A stretch of DNA of 60,936 nucleotides. Origin: an uncultured Bacteroidota bacterium. GTDB taxonomy: Bacteria; Bacteroidota; Bacteroidia; Bacteroidales; P3. The stretch spans positions 1 to 60,936 of the forward strand of contig CACXXO010000014.1 of the NCBI GenBank assembly GCA_902771735.1, given 5' to 3'. The position numbers and the translations under genes were made by a program. This document shows positions 1 through 8,300 of this stretch, piece by piece; position 1 is the stretch's first letter; each line of letters starts with the position of its first letter. The notes beneath the pieces were generated by a model. It saw only the letters and a list, made by a program, of their open reading frames with translations, was not told the origin of the DNA and ran no database searches.

Positions 1-425
1 GGTTGTGAAGTGCGACATCGCTATGCCCTGCGCCTTCCAGAACGAGCTCGCCGAGGAAGATGCCAAGATGCTCCTCGCCAATGGCGTGAAGTATGTTGCT
101 GAGGTCTCCAACATGGGCTGCCAGCCTGGCGCTATTGCCGCCATCCAAGCCGCCAAGGTTCCCTTCGGCCCCGGTAAGGCTGTCAACGCCGGTGGTGTTG
201 CCACCTCTGGCCTCGAAATCTGCCAGAACGCTGAGCACCGCAACTGGACTGCCGAAGAGGTCGACAAGAACCTCCACACCATCATGAACAACATCTACGA
301 CATGTGCGTTGAGCACGGTCGCGAGGCTGATGGCCACATCAACTACGTGAAGGGCGCCAACGGGCGCCAACATCGCCGGCTTCATGCGTGTCGCCAAAGC
401 TATGGTTGCTCAGGGTATTATCTAA
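1..425 (+). CDS. gdhA: NADP-type glutamate dehydrogenase, 3' part, frameshifted near the end
   Basis: Cut by the window start. Reductive amination of 2-oxoglutarate by ammonia (nitrogen assimilation), cytoplasmic. The visible part carries family landmarks: PCAFQNEL, NAGGVATSGLE and, near the end, INYVKGAN. After KGAN the frame is lost: ten bases (352-361) are repeated in tandem (362-371). If one copy is removed, the frame continues as IAGFMRVAKAMVAQGII and stops at 423-425, the usual C-terminus of this family. As written, translation would run out of frame to 577. This is either a real loss of the last residues or an assembly error; the intact codons downstream suggest a recent or artefactual event. 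Confidence 0.9.
352..371. repeat. 10-bp tandem duplication inside gdhA
   Basis: GGGCGCCAAC occurs twice back to back. Ten is not a multiple of three, so it shifts the gdhA frame 18 codons before its expected end. Confidence 0.9.
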
Positions 426-458
426 GTTTTAACCTCCAAAAGTTTAAAACTATGAATG

Positions 459-490
459 AAGGCCGCCCATTCGGGCGGCCTTCTTGTTTT
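459..490 (+). terminator. Rho-independent terminator after gdhA
   Basis: A perfect 10-bp GC-rich stem (AAGGCCGCCC with its complement) and a 4-base loop, followed by a T-rich run. Confidence 0.85.
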
Positions 491-584
491 CGCCGTGCGT
501 ACATCTGCCTTGTCCGCAGTGGGTCGCATGGTGGAAGGAGGGAAGCATATACAATAAAACAATTATTTTGCCGTTAATGGTCAC

Positions 585-1001
585 ATGAAACACATTGAAA
601 TTATTAACGGACCCAACCTTAACCTCACTGGCCGTCGCGAGCCCGAGGTCTACGGCACAACCACCATGGAGGAAGTCATCGACAGTCTCCAAAAAAAGTT
701 CCCCGACGTGGAAATTGGCCACTATCAAAGCAACGTTGAGGGGGAACTTATTGATCATATCCAGCAAGCGGGCTTCTCTGCCGATGGTCTCATTGTCAAC
801 CTTGGCGGCTACAGCCACACTTCTGTCGCCCTGCGTGACGCCCTCCTCGCTGTCCCTGCCCCCAAAGTCGAAGTCCATATCTCCAACATTTTCGCCCGCG
901 AGGACTACCGTCACCACTCACTCATCACCTCCGCCTGCCGTGGCATGATTTCTGGCCTCGGCCTCAAAGGCTACGAGTTGGCACTCCGTGCTCTCCTCTA
1001 A
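585..1001 (+). CDS. aroQ: Type II 3-dehydroquinate dehydratase
   Basis: Third step of the shikimate pathway: removes water from 3-dehydroquinate to give 3-dehydroshikimate; soluble dodecamer in the family. The 138 residues match the usual 140-150. Visible are the start NGPNLNLTGRREPEVYG with the catalytic Tyr at about 23, the substrate-binding stretch NLGGYSHTSVALRD (usually NPGAYTHTS) around 72-84, and EVHISNIFAREDYRHHS with the active-site His at about 98. It begins at ATG after the gdhA terminator and is probably transcribed alone. I saw no clear TAnnTTTG box upstream. Confidence 0.96.
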   Translation: MKHIEIINGPNLNLTGRREPEVYGTTTMEEVIDSLQKKFPDVEIGHYQSNVEGELIDHIQQAGFSADGLIVNLGGYSHTSVALRDALLAVPAPKVEVHISNIFAREDYRHHSLITSACRGMISGLGLKGYELALRALL

Positions 1002-1032
1002 AGAATGTTCTCACATTAGGTCTAAAAATGGA

Positions 1033-1070
1033 GGCAAAAACAGGTCTGGAGAAGGCTGTTTTTGCCCTGT
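1033..1070 (+). terminator. Probable terminator after aroQ
   Basis: Perfect 11-bp inverted repeat (GGCAAAAACAG at 1033-1043 and its complement at 1056-1066) with a 12-base loop. The T-tract behind it is short, so the call is moderate. Confidence 0.55.
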
Positions 1071-1093
1071 TTCTAATTGCTTGATTCTTAATA

Positions 1094-1180
1094 CCAACTC
1101 CGTATCAAGTCCGACTGAAGTCCGAGTCAACTCCGACCCATCTCCGACCGCGGTCGGAGATGGACCGGAGTTGACTCGGT
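1094..1180. repeat. Intergenic 11-bp-period array with mirrored arm (copy A)
   Basis: TCCG recurs at 1099, 1110, 1121, 1132 and 1143, exactly 11 bp apart. Then the complement CGGA recurs at 1155, 1166 and 1177 at the same spacing. Together they form arms of 27 bp with two mismatches around a CGCG centre. Bases 1099-1163 are identical to the reverse complement of 42104-42168. It ends about 20 bp before the -33 box of the next gene. Confidence 0.9.
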
Positions 1181-1198
1181 GATAGTACGCATAAAATA

Positions 1199-1230
1199 TT
1201 TGTAATTATTCAAGAATTTATATATCTTTG
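1199..1230 (+). promoter_or_regulatory. Bacteroidetes-type promoter for the 1329 gene
   Basis: TTTG at 1199-1202, a 20-base spacer, TATCTTTG at 1223-1230; the start codon lies about 95 bases further on. Confidence 0.75.
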
Positions 1231-1328
1231 CAGATGTACTGTTTCTGTGGGAATTGTATGTAAGGTGTTGTGTCTGTAATGGTTGTGTGTGAAAAACGTT
1301 GGGAAATGAATTAAAAAACAATATAGTT

Positions 1329-3419
1329 ATGGCAAAGATTGACAAACTTATCTCCAAAGGGAACTACAATTGGAAGTTCAGCACAGTTGGCGGCGTGACG
1401 CGCGTCAATATTGAGACAGGTGACGATGTGGCCCACCTCAACGAGCTGGACCAAAAACTGTGGACCGTGTTGAGCTGTCCTGTGAAAGGTCTCGAATTCG
1501 ACGAGAAGACCCTCGCACTGCTCGACTCCAACAACGACGGCCGCATCCGTGTGGGCGAGGTGGTCGCTGCCTCGCAGTGGCTCACCAAGGTGTTGAAAGA
1601 CATGAACTACCTGCTCGAAGGCAAGGACACCATTGACTTTGCCCAGGTGAAAGACGACACCGACGAGGGCAAAGAGGTGCTGGAGAGCGCCAAGCTCATC
1701 CTCAAGCAGTTGGGCGTTGAGAAGGAGAGCATCACGCTGGGCGATGTCGACGAGTATATGGCTGGATATGAGGAGAAATGCAAGGCTGAGTATACTGCCG
1801 CCAATCCCGACCCCTTCGAGCCCCCCTACGGCGAGAAGAGCGACGACGCCGAAGCCGCCGTGAACGCCCTGCGCGCCAAGGTGGCCGACTACTTCATGCG
1901 TTGCAAGCTTGTCCAGTTTGACGAGGCGGCCACCGCAGCCCTCGATGTGCAGGTGGAAAAGATTGCCGCTATCAGCGACAGCAACCTTGCCGACAATGCT
2001 GCCGAGATCTCCAACTATCCCTTGGCTCGTCCCGTCAAGGAGGCCCTGCTGCCTTTGACGGGCGGCATCAATCCCGCCTGGCAGGCGTCGTTCGCCACGC
2101 TGAAGACGCTGGTGCTGGATGTGGACTTTGCCGGCAAGGAGAGCATCAGCGAGGAGGAGTGGAACGGTGTGCTGGCCAAGGTGGACGCCTATACGGCTTG
2201 GAAGGCCGCCGGCGAGACCGCCATGAATGAGGCTGTGGCCGAGATGCTGAAGACTCACGGCGCCGCCATCGAGCCTGTGGAGAAGCTGCTGCGCCTCTGT
2301 CGCGATTTCTTCAAGCTGCTGCGCAACTTTGTGGTCTTCAAAGACTTCTATAACCGCACTCCCGGAACGGAAGCCATCTTCCAGGCTGGTGTGCTCTATA
2401 TCGACCAGCGGAGCTGCGAGCTCTGCGTGAAGGTGAGCGATATGCCCAAACACCTGGCCACCGCCGGCAAGAGCGGCCTCTACCTGCTGTACTGCCATTG
2501 CGTCAGCAAGGTGCTGGGCAAGGAGATGGACATTGCCGCTGCGTTGACCGACGGCGACGTGAAGGATCTCCACGAGGGCAAGAACGCCGTCTTCTACGAC
2601 CGCGCCGGCAACGACTGGGACGCCACCATCACCAAGATTATAGACAACCCCATCTCCATCCGTCAGGCTTTCTGGAGCCCCTACCGCAAGTTTGGCAACT
2701 GGGTGACCGAGAAGATCAACAAGAACGCCCAGGAGAAAGAGGCCAAGCAGTTTGAGAACATGACGGCCAAAGCCGACGAGACGAGTGCCAATATCACTAC
2801 CAAGCAGGACGAGGCCGCCGCTGCCGCCGCCAAGACGGAAGAGAAGAAAGCCCAGATGTTCGACATCGCCAAGTTTGCCGGTATCTTTGCCGCCATCGGC
2901 TTGGCCCTTGGTGCCATCGGCGCCGCATTGGCCACGCTGGGAGGCTTCATCACCGACAAGTGGTACAACATCATCCTGCTCATCGCCGCCGTTGTCATCT
3001 TCATCTCCGGCCCGTCGATGCTGCTTGCCTGGCTGAAGCTGCGCAAGCGCAACATCGGCCCCCTGCTGAACGCCAACGGATGGGCCATCAACTCGATGGT
3101 GAAGATCAACACCACCTTCGGCCAGACGCTGACGGCTATGGCCAAGTATCCCAAGGTGGTGGGCAAAGACCCGCTGGCCGACAAGAAGATGGCTTGGTGG
3201 AAGAAATGCCTCATCTGGCTCGTCATTCTCGCCGCCCTGTTCGTCCTCGGCTTCAAGCTGACGCAGCACCGCTGGGTGTGGGAATCCAAGCCCGTCGAGG
3301 TGGAAGAGGTGGTCGCCGAAGAGGCGGTTGTCGAAGAGGCCGCCGCAGTCGAGGAGGTCCCCGTGGTTGTGGACGAGGCTGCCGAAGAAGCTCCAGTGGA
3401 AGAAGTTGCCCACGAATGA
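1329..3419 (+). CDS. Large membrane protein with EF-hand-like loop, unknown function
   Basis: I do not recognise the family. The 696 residues (from ATG 1329; an upstream TTG at 1299 is in frame but lies in the leader) have four parts. The first is a soluble N-terminal region of about 500 residues with a DSNNDGRIRVGE loop (around 67-78 from ATG 1329), which fits a calcium-binding EF-hand or dockerin-like loop. The second is an Ala/Lys/Glu-rich coiled-coil-like stretch. The third is three hydrophobic segments: two close together (roughly 510-570) and one near 635-650. The last is a C-terminal tail of about 45 residues made almost only of Glu, Val and Ala. There is no signal peptide, so the N-terminal domain is probably cytoplasmic. 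Its stop overlaps the next start (ATGA), so the two genes are likely co-transcribed. Confidence 0.8.
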   Translation: MAKIDKLISKGNYNWKFSTVGGVTRVNIETGDDVAHLNELDQKLWTVLSCPVKGLEFDEKTLALLDSNNDGRIRVGEVVAASQWLTKVLKDMNYLLEGKDTIDFAQVKDDTDEGKEVLESAKLILKQLGVEKESITLGDVDEYMAGYEEKCKAEYTAANPDPFEPPYGEKSDDAEAAVNALRAKVADYFMRCKLVQFDEAATAALDVQVEKIAAISDSNLADNAAEISNYPLARPVKEALLPLTGGINPAWQASFATLKTLVLDVDFAGKESISEEEWNGVLAKVDAYTAWKAAGETAMNEAVAEMLKTHGAAIEPVEKLLRLCRDFFKLLRNFVVFKDFYNRTPGTEAIFQAGVLYIDQRSCELCVKVSDMPKHLATAGKSGLYLLYCHCVSKVLGKEMDIAAALTDGDVKDLHEGKNAVFYDRAGNDWDATITKIIDNPISIRQAFWSPYRKFGNWVTEKINKNAQEKEAKQFENMTAKADETSANITTKQDEAAAAAAKTEEKKAQMFDIAKFAGIFAAIGLALGAIGAALATLGGFITDKWYNIILLIAAVVIFISGPSMLLAWLKLRKRNIGPLLNANGWAINSMVKINTTFGQTLTAMAKYPKVVGKDPLADKKMAWWKKCLIWLVILAALFVLGFKLTQHRWVWESKPVEVEEVVAEEAVVEEAAAVEEVPVVVDEAAEEAPVEEVAHE

Positions 3420-4411
3420 AACGTTTAGCCCTTGCTTTCATATTGATGCTTACGGCTACAGCACAATCACAAGAGACACAACAACAGTTCTCCACGTTCA
3501 CCGCTGCCTGGTGGAACGTGGAGAACCTCTTTGATACACGCGACGACCCGAAGACTAACGACGACGAGTTCACACCCGAAGGAGACAGGCACTGGACGCG
3601 CAGAAGGTTGAACAAGAAAATCAACGGCATCTACAAGACCCTCGCCATGATGGACCTCCCCGATGTCGTTGGACTCGGTGAGGTGGAAAACAAGTATGTG
3701 CTGCGCGAACTCTGCCAGGGCACCCCGCTGGCACAGGTGCCGTATCGCTACGTACATTACGACTCTCCCGACCGCCGTGGCATCGATGTAGCCCTCATCT
3801 ACCGCACCGACCGCTTCACTGTCACCGCCTCGCGTACCGTCAATGTCAGCGACAGCATCGAAGGCTTCTTTACCCGCGATATTCTTGTCGTCGAAGGTGT
3901 TACCGCCACTGGCGACAGTGTCTGCGTCGTGGTCAACCACTGGCCTTCCAAGCGCGGCGGCGAGGAGGCCGACGCCCGTCGGCTGCAGATAGCACAAACC
4001 CTGCGTGCGCTGATGCTCGAACTCCACAGCAAGCATCCCACCGCCGCCGTCATCGCCATGGGCGACATGAACTCCATGGCCGACGAGGAGGCCATCGCCA
4101 AGGGCATGGGATTTGTGGGCGACACCGTCAGCCCCGACGGCATCCGCTTGCTCACCCAACGACTCCCCAGCGACCTCGGCAGCCACAAATACCAGGGCGA
4201 GTGGCGCTACATAGACCATATTTTCTTCCTATCCGACGAGCAATGGCAGGTCAAGAAGCTGAAACTGTTGCGCTTCGACCACCTTCTCACAGACGACGGC
4301 AATCGCCCTGGACAGCGCCCCAAGCGCACCTACCAGGGTCCGCGCTACGAGGCTGGCCTCTCCGACCATCTGCCGCTGTTGCTCCGTCTGTGGCACCAAA
4401 CACAATTATAA
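3416..4411 (+). CDS. Secreted endonuclease/exonuclease/phosphatase-family protein
   Basis: A hydrolase of the DNase I-like superfamily, acting on phosphodiesters or phosphate monoesters; the substrate is unknown. 331 residues. The N-terminus MKRLALAFILMLTATAQSQ is a signal peptide, so it acts in the periplasm or outside. Fold motifs are present in order: WWNVENLFDT, GLGEVEN (metal-binding Glu), VVNHWPSK, AMGDMNS (Asp/Asn) and SDHLPLLL (catalytic Asp-His). The ATG overlaps the stop of the upstream membrane protein by four bases, so translation is probably coupled. Followed by a terminator. Confidence 0.9.
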   Translation: MKRLALAFILMLTATAQSQETQQQFSTFTAAWWNVENLFDTRDDPKTNDDEFTPEGDRHWTRRRLNKKINGIYKTLAMMDLPDVVGLGEVENKYVLRELCQGTPLAQVPYRYVHYDSPDRRGIDVALIYRTDRFTVTASRTVNVSDSIEGFFTRDILVVEGVTATGDSVCVVVNHWPSKRGGEEADARRLQIAQTLRALMLELHSKHPTAAVIAMGDMNSMADEEAIAKGMGFVGDTVSPDGIRLLTQRLPSDLGSHKYQGEWRYIDHIFFLSDEQWQVKKLKLLRFDHLLTDDGNRPGQRPKRTYQGPRYEAGLSDHLPLLLRLWHQTQL

Positions 4412-4456
4412 CTCTGTCTTCTGCAACTACCTGAGAACTAATTCTGTATAAAGTCC

Positions 4457-4497
4457 AAAAAAGCCACGAACCTCGTCGTTCGCGGCTTTTTTCTTGT
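4457..4497 (+). terminator. Rho-independent terminator
   Basis: Stem around AAGCCACGAAC and its complement (one A-C mismatch), flanked by A and T runs; ends the two-gene unit above. Confidence 0.8.
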
Positions 4498-4533
4498 TTT
4501 GTAAATAAAAGCAAATCAGCACCTGAGAGCCAT

Positions 4534-4609
4534 CAACTCTTACTCCCCTCTTACTTCTCTCTTACTCCTCCCTTAGTCCTCCCTTTTTCTGGTAAGAGTT
4601 AGGAAGGGG
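4534..4609. repeat. Intergenic 11-bp-period array with mirrored arm
   Basis: CTTACTCC-like units occur with the central A at 4542, 4553, 4564 and 4575, exactly 11 bp apart; a fifth degenerate unit follows. An inverted arm (GGTAAGAGTTAGG) begins at 4591. It lies between the terminator above and the aspS promoter. Unit sequence resembles the 20056 array in reverse orientation. Confidence 0.8.
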
Positions 4610-4712
4610 AGAGGAGACCGATAACAGGTGGTTTTGACCGGTGGGGTTGTAGTCGGATAGGTAGGGCCGGGAGAAAAAAAAATAATTGTTCGCCGGGTTG
4701 TTGTACTTTTCT

Positions 4713-4744
4713 TTTGGCCATGTCGTGGATTATTCGTATTTTTG
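4713..4744 (+). promoter_or_regulatory. aspS operon promoter
   Basis: TTTG at 4713-4716, a 20-base spacer, TATTTTTG at 4737-4744, 35 bases before the aspS ATG. Confidence 0.8.
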
Positions 4745-4779
4745 CATTCTGTTTTTTGTGAAAAATAAACATCATAATA

Positions 4780-6537
4780 ATGTATAGGACTAATACTTGC
4801 GGCGAGCTCCGCCTCGCCAATGTGGGTCAGACCGTGACCCTTGCCGGATGGGTGCAGCGTTCGCGCGACCTTGGCGGCATGACTTTTATCGACCTGCGCG
4901 ACCGCTACGGTATCACGCAGCTGGCTTTCAACATGGAGACCAATGCTCCGCTCTGCGAGCAGGCCCGAAAGCTGGGACGCGAATACGTCGTCCAGGTGAC
5001 CGGCAAGGTCATCGAGCGCAGCTCGAAGAACACAAAGATTCCTACGGGAGAGATTGAGATTGAGGTGGCCGGGATGACCATCCTCAATGAAGCCAAGGTG
5101 CCTCCTTTCACCATAGAGGACCAGAGCGACGGTGGCGATGACCTCCGCATGAAGTACCGCTACCTCGACATCCGCCGCAACCCCGTGAAGAACAACCTCG
5201 TGATGCGTCACCGGATGGCTATGTTGGTACGCAACTACCTTAGCGACCGCGATTTTTTGGAGATTGAGACCCCCATGCTCATCAAGAGCACCCCCGAGGG
5301 AGCCCGCGACTTTGTCGTCCCCAGCCGCATGAATCCCGGCGAGTTCTACGCCCTGCCGCAGAGTCCGCAGCAATACAAGCAGCTGCTGATGGTGGCCGGA
5401 ATGGACCGCTACTTCCAGATTGTGCGCTGCTTCCGCGACGAGGACCTGCGTGCCGACCGTCAGCCGGAGTTCACGCAGATCGACTGCGAGATGAGCTTTG
5501 TCCATCAGGAGGATGTGCTCAACATGTTTGAAGGTCTGGCCAAGCACCTCTTCAAGGAGATGAAAGGCATCGAGTTCGACAAGTTCCCCCGCATGACCTG
5601 GCACGACGCCATGCGCCTCTACGGCTCCGACAAGCCCGATATCCGCTTTGGTATGGAATTCAAAGAGGTGACCGATGTGGTGAAAGGTCACGGTTTCGGC
5701 CTCTTCGACGGCGCCGAGCTGGTGGTGGGTATCGTGGCCCCCGGTTGTGCCGAATATACCCGCAAACAACTCGACGCGCTGACCGACTTCGTCAAGCGCC
5801 CACAGGTGGGTGCCGGCGGCATGGTCTATATTAAATACAACGCCGACGGCTCGTTCAAGAGCAGTGTCGACAAGTTCTATGACGCCGAGGCCCTCAAGTC
5901 CATCGCCGACAAGATGGGCGCCAAACAGGGTGACCTGATGCTGCTGCTCTGCGGCCCTGCCATGAAGACGCGCACGCAGCTCTGCGCCCTGCGCCTCGAG
6001 ATGGGTCAGCAGCTCGGCTTGCGCGACCCGCAGAAATTCGCCCCTCTCTGGGTCATCGACTTCCCGCTGCTGGAGTGGGACGACGAGACTCAGCGCTACT
6101 ACGCTATGCACCATCCTTTCACGGCTCCCAAACCCGAGGACGAGGCCCTGCTCGACGACCCCAGCCGCTGGGGCGACATCCGCGCTAACGCCTATGACAT
6201 CGTCATGAATGGCTGCGAGGTGGGTGGCGGCAGCATCCGTATCCACGACCGTGTGCTGCAGAACAAGATGTTCCACACCCTCGGCTTCACCGACGAGAGC
6301 GCCTACGCGCAGTTCGGCTTCCTGATGGATGCCTTCACCTACGGCGCACCGCCGCACGCTGGATTGGCCTTCGGTTTCGACCGTCTGTGTTCCATCTTCG
6401 CCGGTGCCGACTCGATCCGCGACTTCATCGCCTTCCCGAAGAACAACTCCGGACGCGACGTCATGAGCCAGTCGCCCTCACCCATCAGCCAGGAACAGCT
6501 CGACGAACTGCAGATCAAGGTAGACCTCAAGGGCTGA
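4780..6537 (+). CDS. aspS: Aspartyl-tRNA synthetase
   Basis: Charges tRNA-Asp; cytoplasmic class II synthetase. 585 residues, the bacterial length. The N-terminal OB-fold that binds the anticodon (about 1-110, with [15 protein letters not shown] and FIDLRDRYG) is followed by the catalytic core. The core shows motif 2, [21 protein letters not shown], a bacterial GAD insertion (about 290-415) and motif 3, GLAFGFDRL, near 560. The C-terminus is the usual [17 protein letters not shown]. It is first in a tight operon: menA begins one base after its stop. Confidence 0.98.
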   Translation: MYRTNTCGELRLANVGQTVTLAGWVQRSRDLGGMTFIDLRDRYGITQLAFNMETNAPLCEQARKLGREYVVQVTGKVIERSSKNTKIPTGEIEIEVAGMTILNEAKVPPFTIEDQSDGGDDLRMKYRYLDIRRNPVKNNLVMRHRMAMLVRNYLSDRDFLEIETPMLIKSTPEGARDFVVPSRMNPGEFYALPQSPQQYKQLLMVAGMDRYFQIVRCFRDEDLRADRQPEFTQIDCEMSFVHQEDVLNMFEGLAKHLFKEMKGIEFDKFPRMTWHDAMRLYGSDKPDIRFGMEFKEVTDVVKGHGFGLFDGAELVVGIVAPGCAEYTRKQLDALTDFVKRPQVGAGGMVYIKYNADGSFKSSVDKFYDAEALKSIADKMGAKQGDLMLLLCGPAMKTRTQLCALRLEMGQQLGLRDPQKFAPLWVIDFPLLEWDDETQRYYAMHHPFTAPKPEDEALLDDPSRWGDIRANAYDIVMNGCEVGGGSIRIHDRVLQNKMFHTLGFTDESAYAQFGFLMDAFTYGAPPHAGLAFGFDRLCSIFAGADSIRDFIAFPKNNSGRDVMSQSPSPISQEQLDELQIKVDLKG

Positions 6538-6538
6538 T

Positions 6539-7438
6539 ATGTTAGAGGCTCTAATTAAATCTATGCGTCTCCGCACATTGCCTCTGTCGCTGGCAGGCGT
6601 GGTGTGCGGAGGCTTGCTTGCGGCAGCTCCACATTCCCCGTTAGAGGATGGTAAGGCTTTCCCGTATGCATCATTTATCCTCCTTTTGCTTACGGCCTGC
6701 CTGCTACAGATACTCTCCAATCTCAGCAACGAGATGGGCGACCACCTGAGCGGCGTGGACGGCGAGGGTAGGGAGGGCCCCAACTACGGGATGACTGACG
6801 GAGGACTCACCGTCAAGCAGATGTGGCATGCCATCAATGGTACGGTGGTAGCCTGCTGCGTGAGTGGTTTGGCAATGGTGCTTGTGTCGGGCTGTCCTTT
6901 GTGGACGCTGTTGGTGGGTGCTGCTGCGATATGGGCGGCCACGCACTATACGTTGGGGAAGACCCCCTATGGGTATAAAGGATTGGGAGACCTGTTCGTA
7001 TTCATTTTCTTTGGTCTTGTGAGCGTTGTGGGGGGCTTTTTCGTTATCTCGCACATCATCGTTTGGAAGATATGGCTTCTGGCTTCCGCTGTAGGGGTGG
7101 GGCTGCTGAGTGTGGCGGTGTTGAACGTCAATAATATCCGTGATGTCCAAAGTGATGAAGGACTCCGCAAGACAGTACCTCTCCGCATCGGCTTACGCAA
7201 TGCCCGCATATATCAGACGATATTGGTGGTGGCGGGAGTGGTGTTGATGAGCTTACAGGCATATCCCTGCTGGGTGCTTGCACCTTTGTTTATATGGCAT
7301 CTGGTTGGTGTTTGGCGACACAATGGACGGGCTCTCGACCCCATGTTGCCTCTATTAGTCATCAGTACTTTTCTGTTGGCTTTGTTGTATGCTTCTTCTT
7401 GGTATATGGAGTTTTGTCTGCAAGCGAAATATGGTTGA
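6539..7438 (+). CDS. menA: 1,4-dihydroxy-2-naphthoate polyprenyltransferase (UbiA family)
   Basis: Attaches the isoprenoid tail to dihydroxynaphthoate in the inner membrane, giving demethylmenaquinone. 299 residues with about eight hydrophobic segments. The two Asp-rich, Mg-diphosphate-binding loops of UbiA enzymes are visible: NLSNEMGDHLSGVD (about 61-74) and NVNNIRDVQSDEG (about 197-209). UbiA members can make other quinones or haem O, but the following menG gene points to menaquinone. One base separates it from aspS and three from menG. Confidence 0.9.
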   Translation: MLEALIKSMRLRTLPLSLAGVVCGGLLAAAPHSPLEDGKAFPYASFILLLLTACLLQILSNLSNEMGDHLSGVDGEGREGPNYGMTDGGLTVKQMWHAINGTVVACCVSGLAMVLVSGCPLWTLLVGAAAIWAATHYTLGKTPYGYKGLGDLFVFIFFGLVSVVGGFFVISHIIVWKIWLLASAVGVGLLSVAVLNVNNIRDVQSDEGLRKTVPLRIGLRNARIYQTILVVAGVVLMSLQAYPCWVLAPLFIWHLVGVWRHNGRALDPMLPLLVISTFLLALLYASSWYMEFCLQAKYG

Positions 7439-7441
7439 TGT

Positions 7442-8086
7442 ATGGCCTATGACTTCGACAAAATAGCACGCACCTACGACCGGCTGAACAGAGTGATGAC
7501 CCTCGGCCTCGACTGCCGTTGGAGGAAGCACGCTGTAAGAGGATTGAAAGGAGAGGTGTTGGATGTGGCCTGCGGTACAGGCGATATGATGGTAGAGTTG
7601 ACCAAACGAGGAGCCGTGGCAACGGGGGTGGATATTTCGGAAGAGATGCTGGCCATTGCCAAGCGTAAGTCGCCACAGTCTACGTTTTTGTTTGCCAATG
7701 CAGAGAACCTGCCTTTTGAGGATGCCACCTTCGACGCTGTCACCTGTGCCTTCGGTGTCCGCAACTTTGTGAATCTTGAAAAAGGCCTCGGCGAGATGAT
7801 GCGTGTCCTCAAACCGTCAGGATGTTTGGTGGTCCTCGAACTCGCCACACCTGACAATGCTTTGATAAAGCCTTTCTATAAGCTATACACCAAATTTATC
7901 ATACCCTTGTTTGGGGAAAAGATAGCTGGCAACCGCGAGGCTTATACATACCTTCCCGAGAGTATGGAATCTTTCCCCAAAGGTGATGCCATGGTTGAAA
8001 TACTGCGTTCTGTGGGAGCAAAAGATGCCTTTCATCGCAAATTTTCCTTTGGTGTCTGCCGTATGTATACTGTTAAAAAAGGTTAA
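7442..8086 (+). CDS. menG: Demethylmenaquinone methyltransferase
   Basis: S-adenosylmethionine-dependent C-methylation of demethylmenaquinone, the last step of menaquinone synthesis. 214 residues, slightly shorter than E. coli UbiE. The SAM-binding motif I, VLDVACGTGDM, is at about 40-50; the family signatures YDRLNRVMTLG near the start and FGVRNFVNLEKGL near 103 are present. It directly follows menA, so aspS-menA-menG form one transcript that supplies the respiratory quinone. Confidence 0.95.
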   Translation: MAYDFDKIARTYDRLNRVMTLGLDCRWRKHAVRGLKGEVLDVACGTGDMMVELTKRGAVATGVDISEEMLAIAKRKSPQSTFLFANAENLPFEDATFDAVTCAFGVRNFVNLEKGLGEMMRVLKPSGCLVVLELATPDNALIKPFYKLYTKFIIPLFGEKIAGNREAYTYLPESMESFPKGDAMVEILRSVGAKDAFHRKFSFGVCRMYTVKKG

Positions 8087-8160
8087 AGTTGCACCTCCCC
8101 TGTAGAGATTTGGCGTTTTTGCTGTTATATATATGTTATATGAAAGTGAATTTAATATAC

Positions 8161-8216
8161 AGAAAAAACAAAGAGGCCGCTGGCTTAAGCGACCTCAAAG
8201 TCATTAATCCTAAAAC
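8161..8216 (-). ncRNA. Candidate short RNA (promoter plus hairpin terminator)
   Basis: On the minus strand a TACTTTTG box (8222-8229) is followed about 20 bases into the predicted transcript by a stem GAGGTCGC / GCGGCCTC (8174-8197) and the run TTTGTTTTTT. No minus-strand gene lies between them, so the predicted product is an RNA of about 55 bases. A -33 box is not clear. It could also contain a tiny reading frame beginning ATGACTTTG. Inference only. Confidence 0.35.
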
Positions 8217-8300
8217 ACTGGTGCAAAAGTACGACCTTTTCTAATATTAGAGACTAACCATAAATGGTGATAATTGTAAATTAATGATAATAAAACTGAT

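Noticed and set aside
1094-1180. The 11-bp arrays as CRISPR
   Set aside because: Units are 11 bp with no unique spacers, and no cas gene is in the window.
1311-3413. A 700-codon open frame on the minus strand opposite the EF-hand-like gene
   Set aside because: His/Gly/Leu-rich composition of an antisense shadow in GC-rich coding DNA; no start context, and the plus-strand gene has the promoter and coupled neighbour.
4573-6357. A 594-codon minus-strand frame opposite aspS
   Set aside because: aspS is unmistakable on the plus strand; the minus frame is its shadow.
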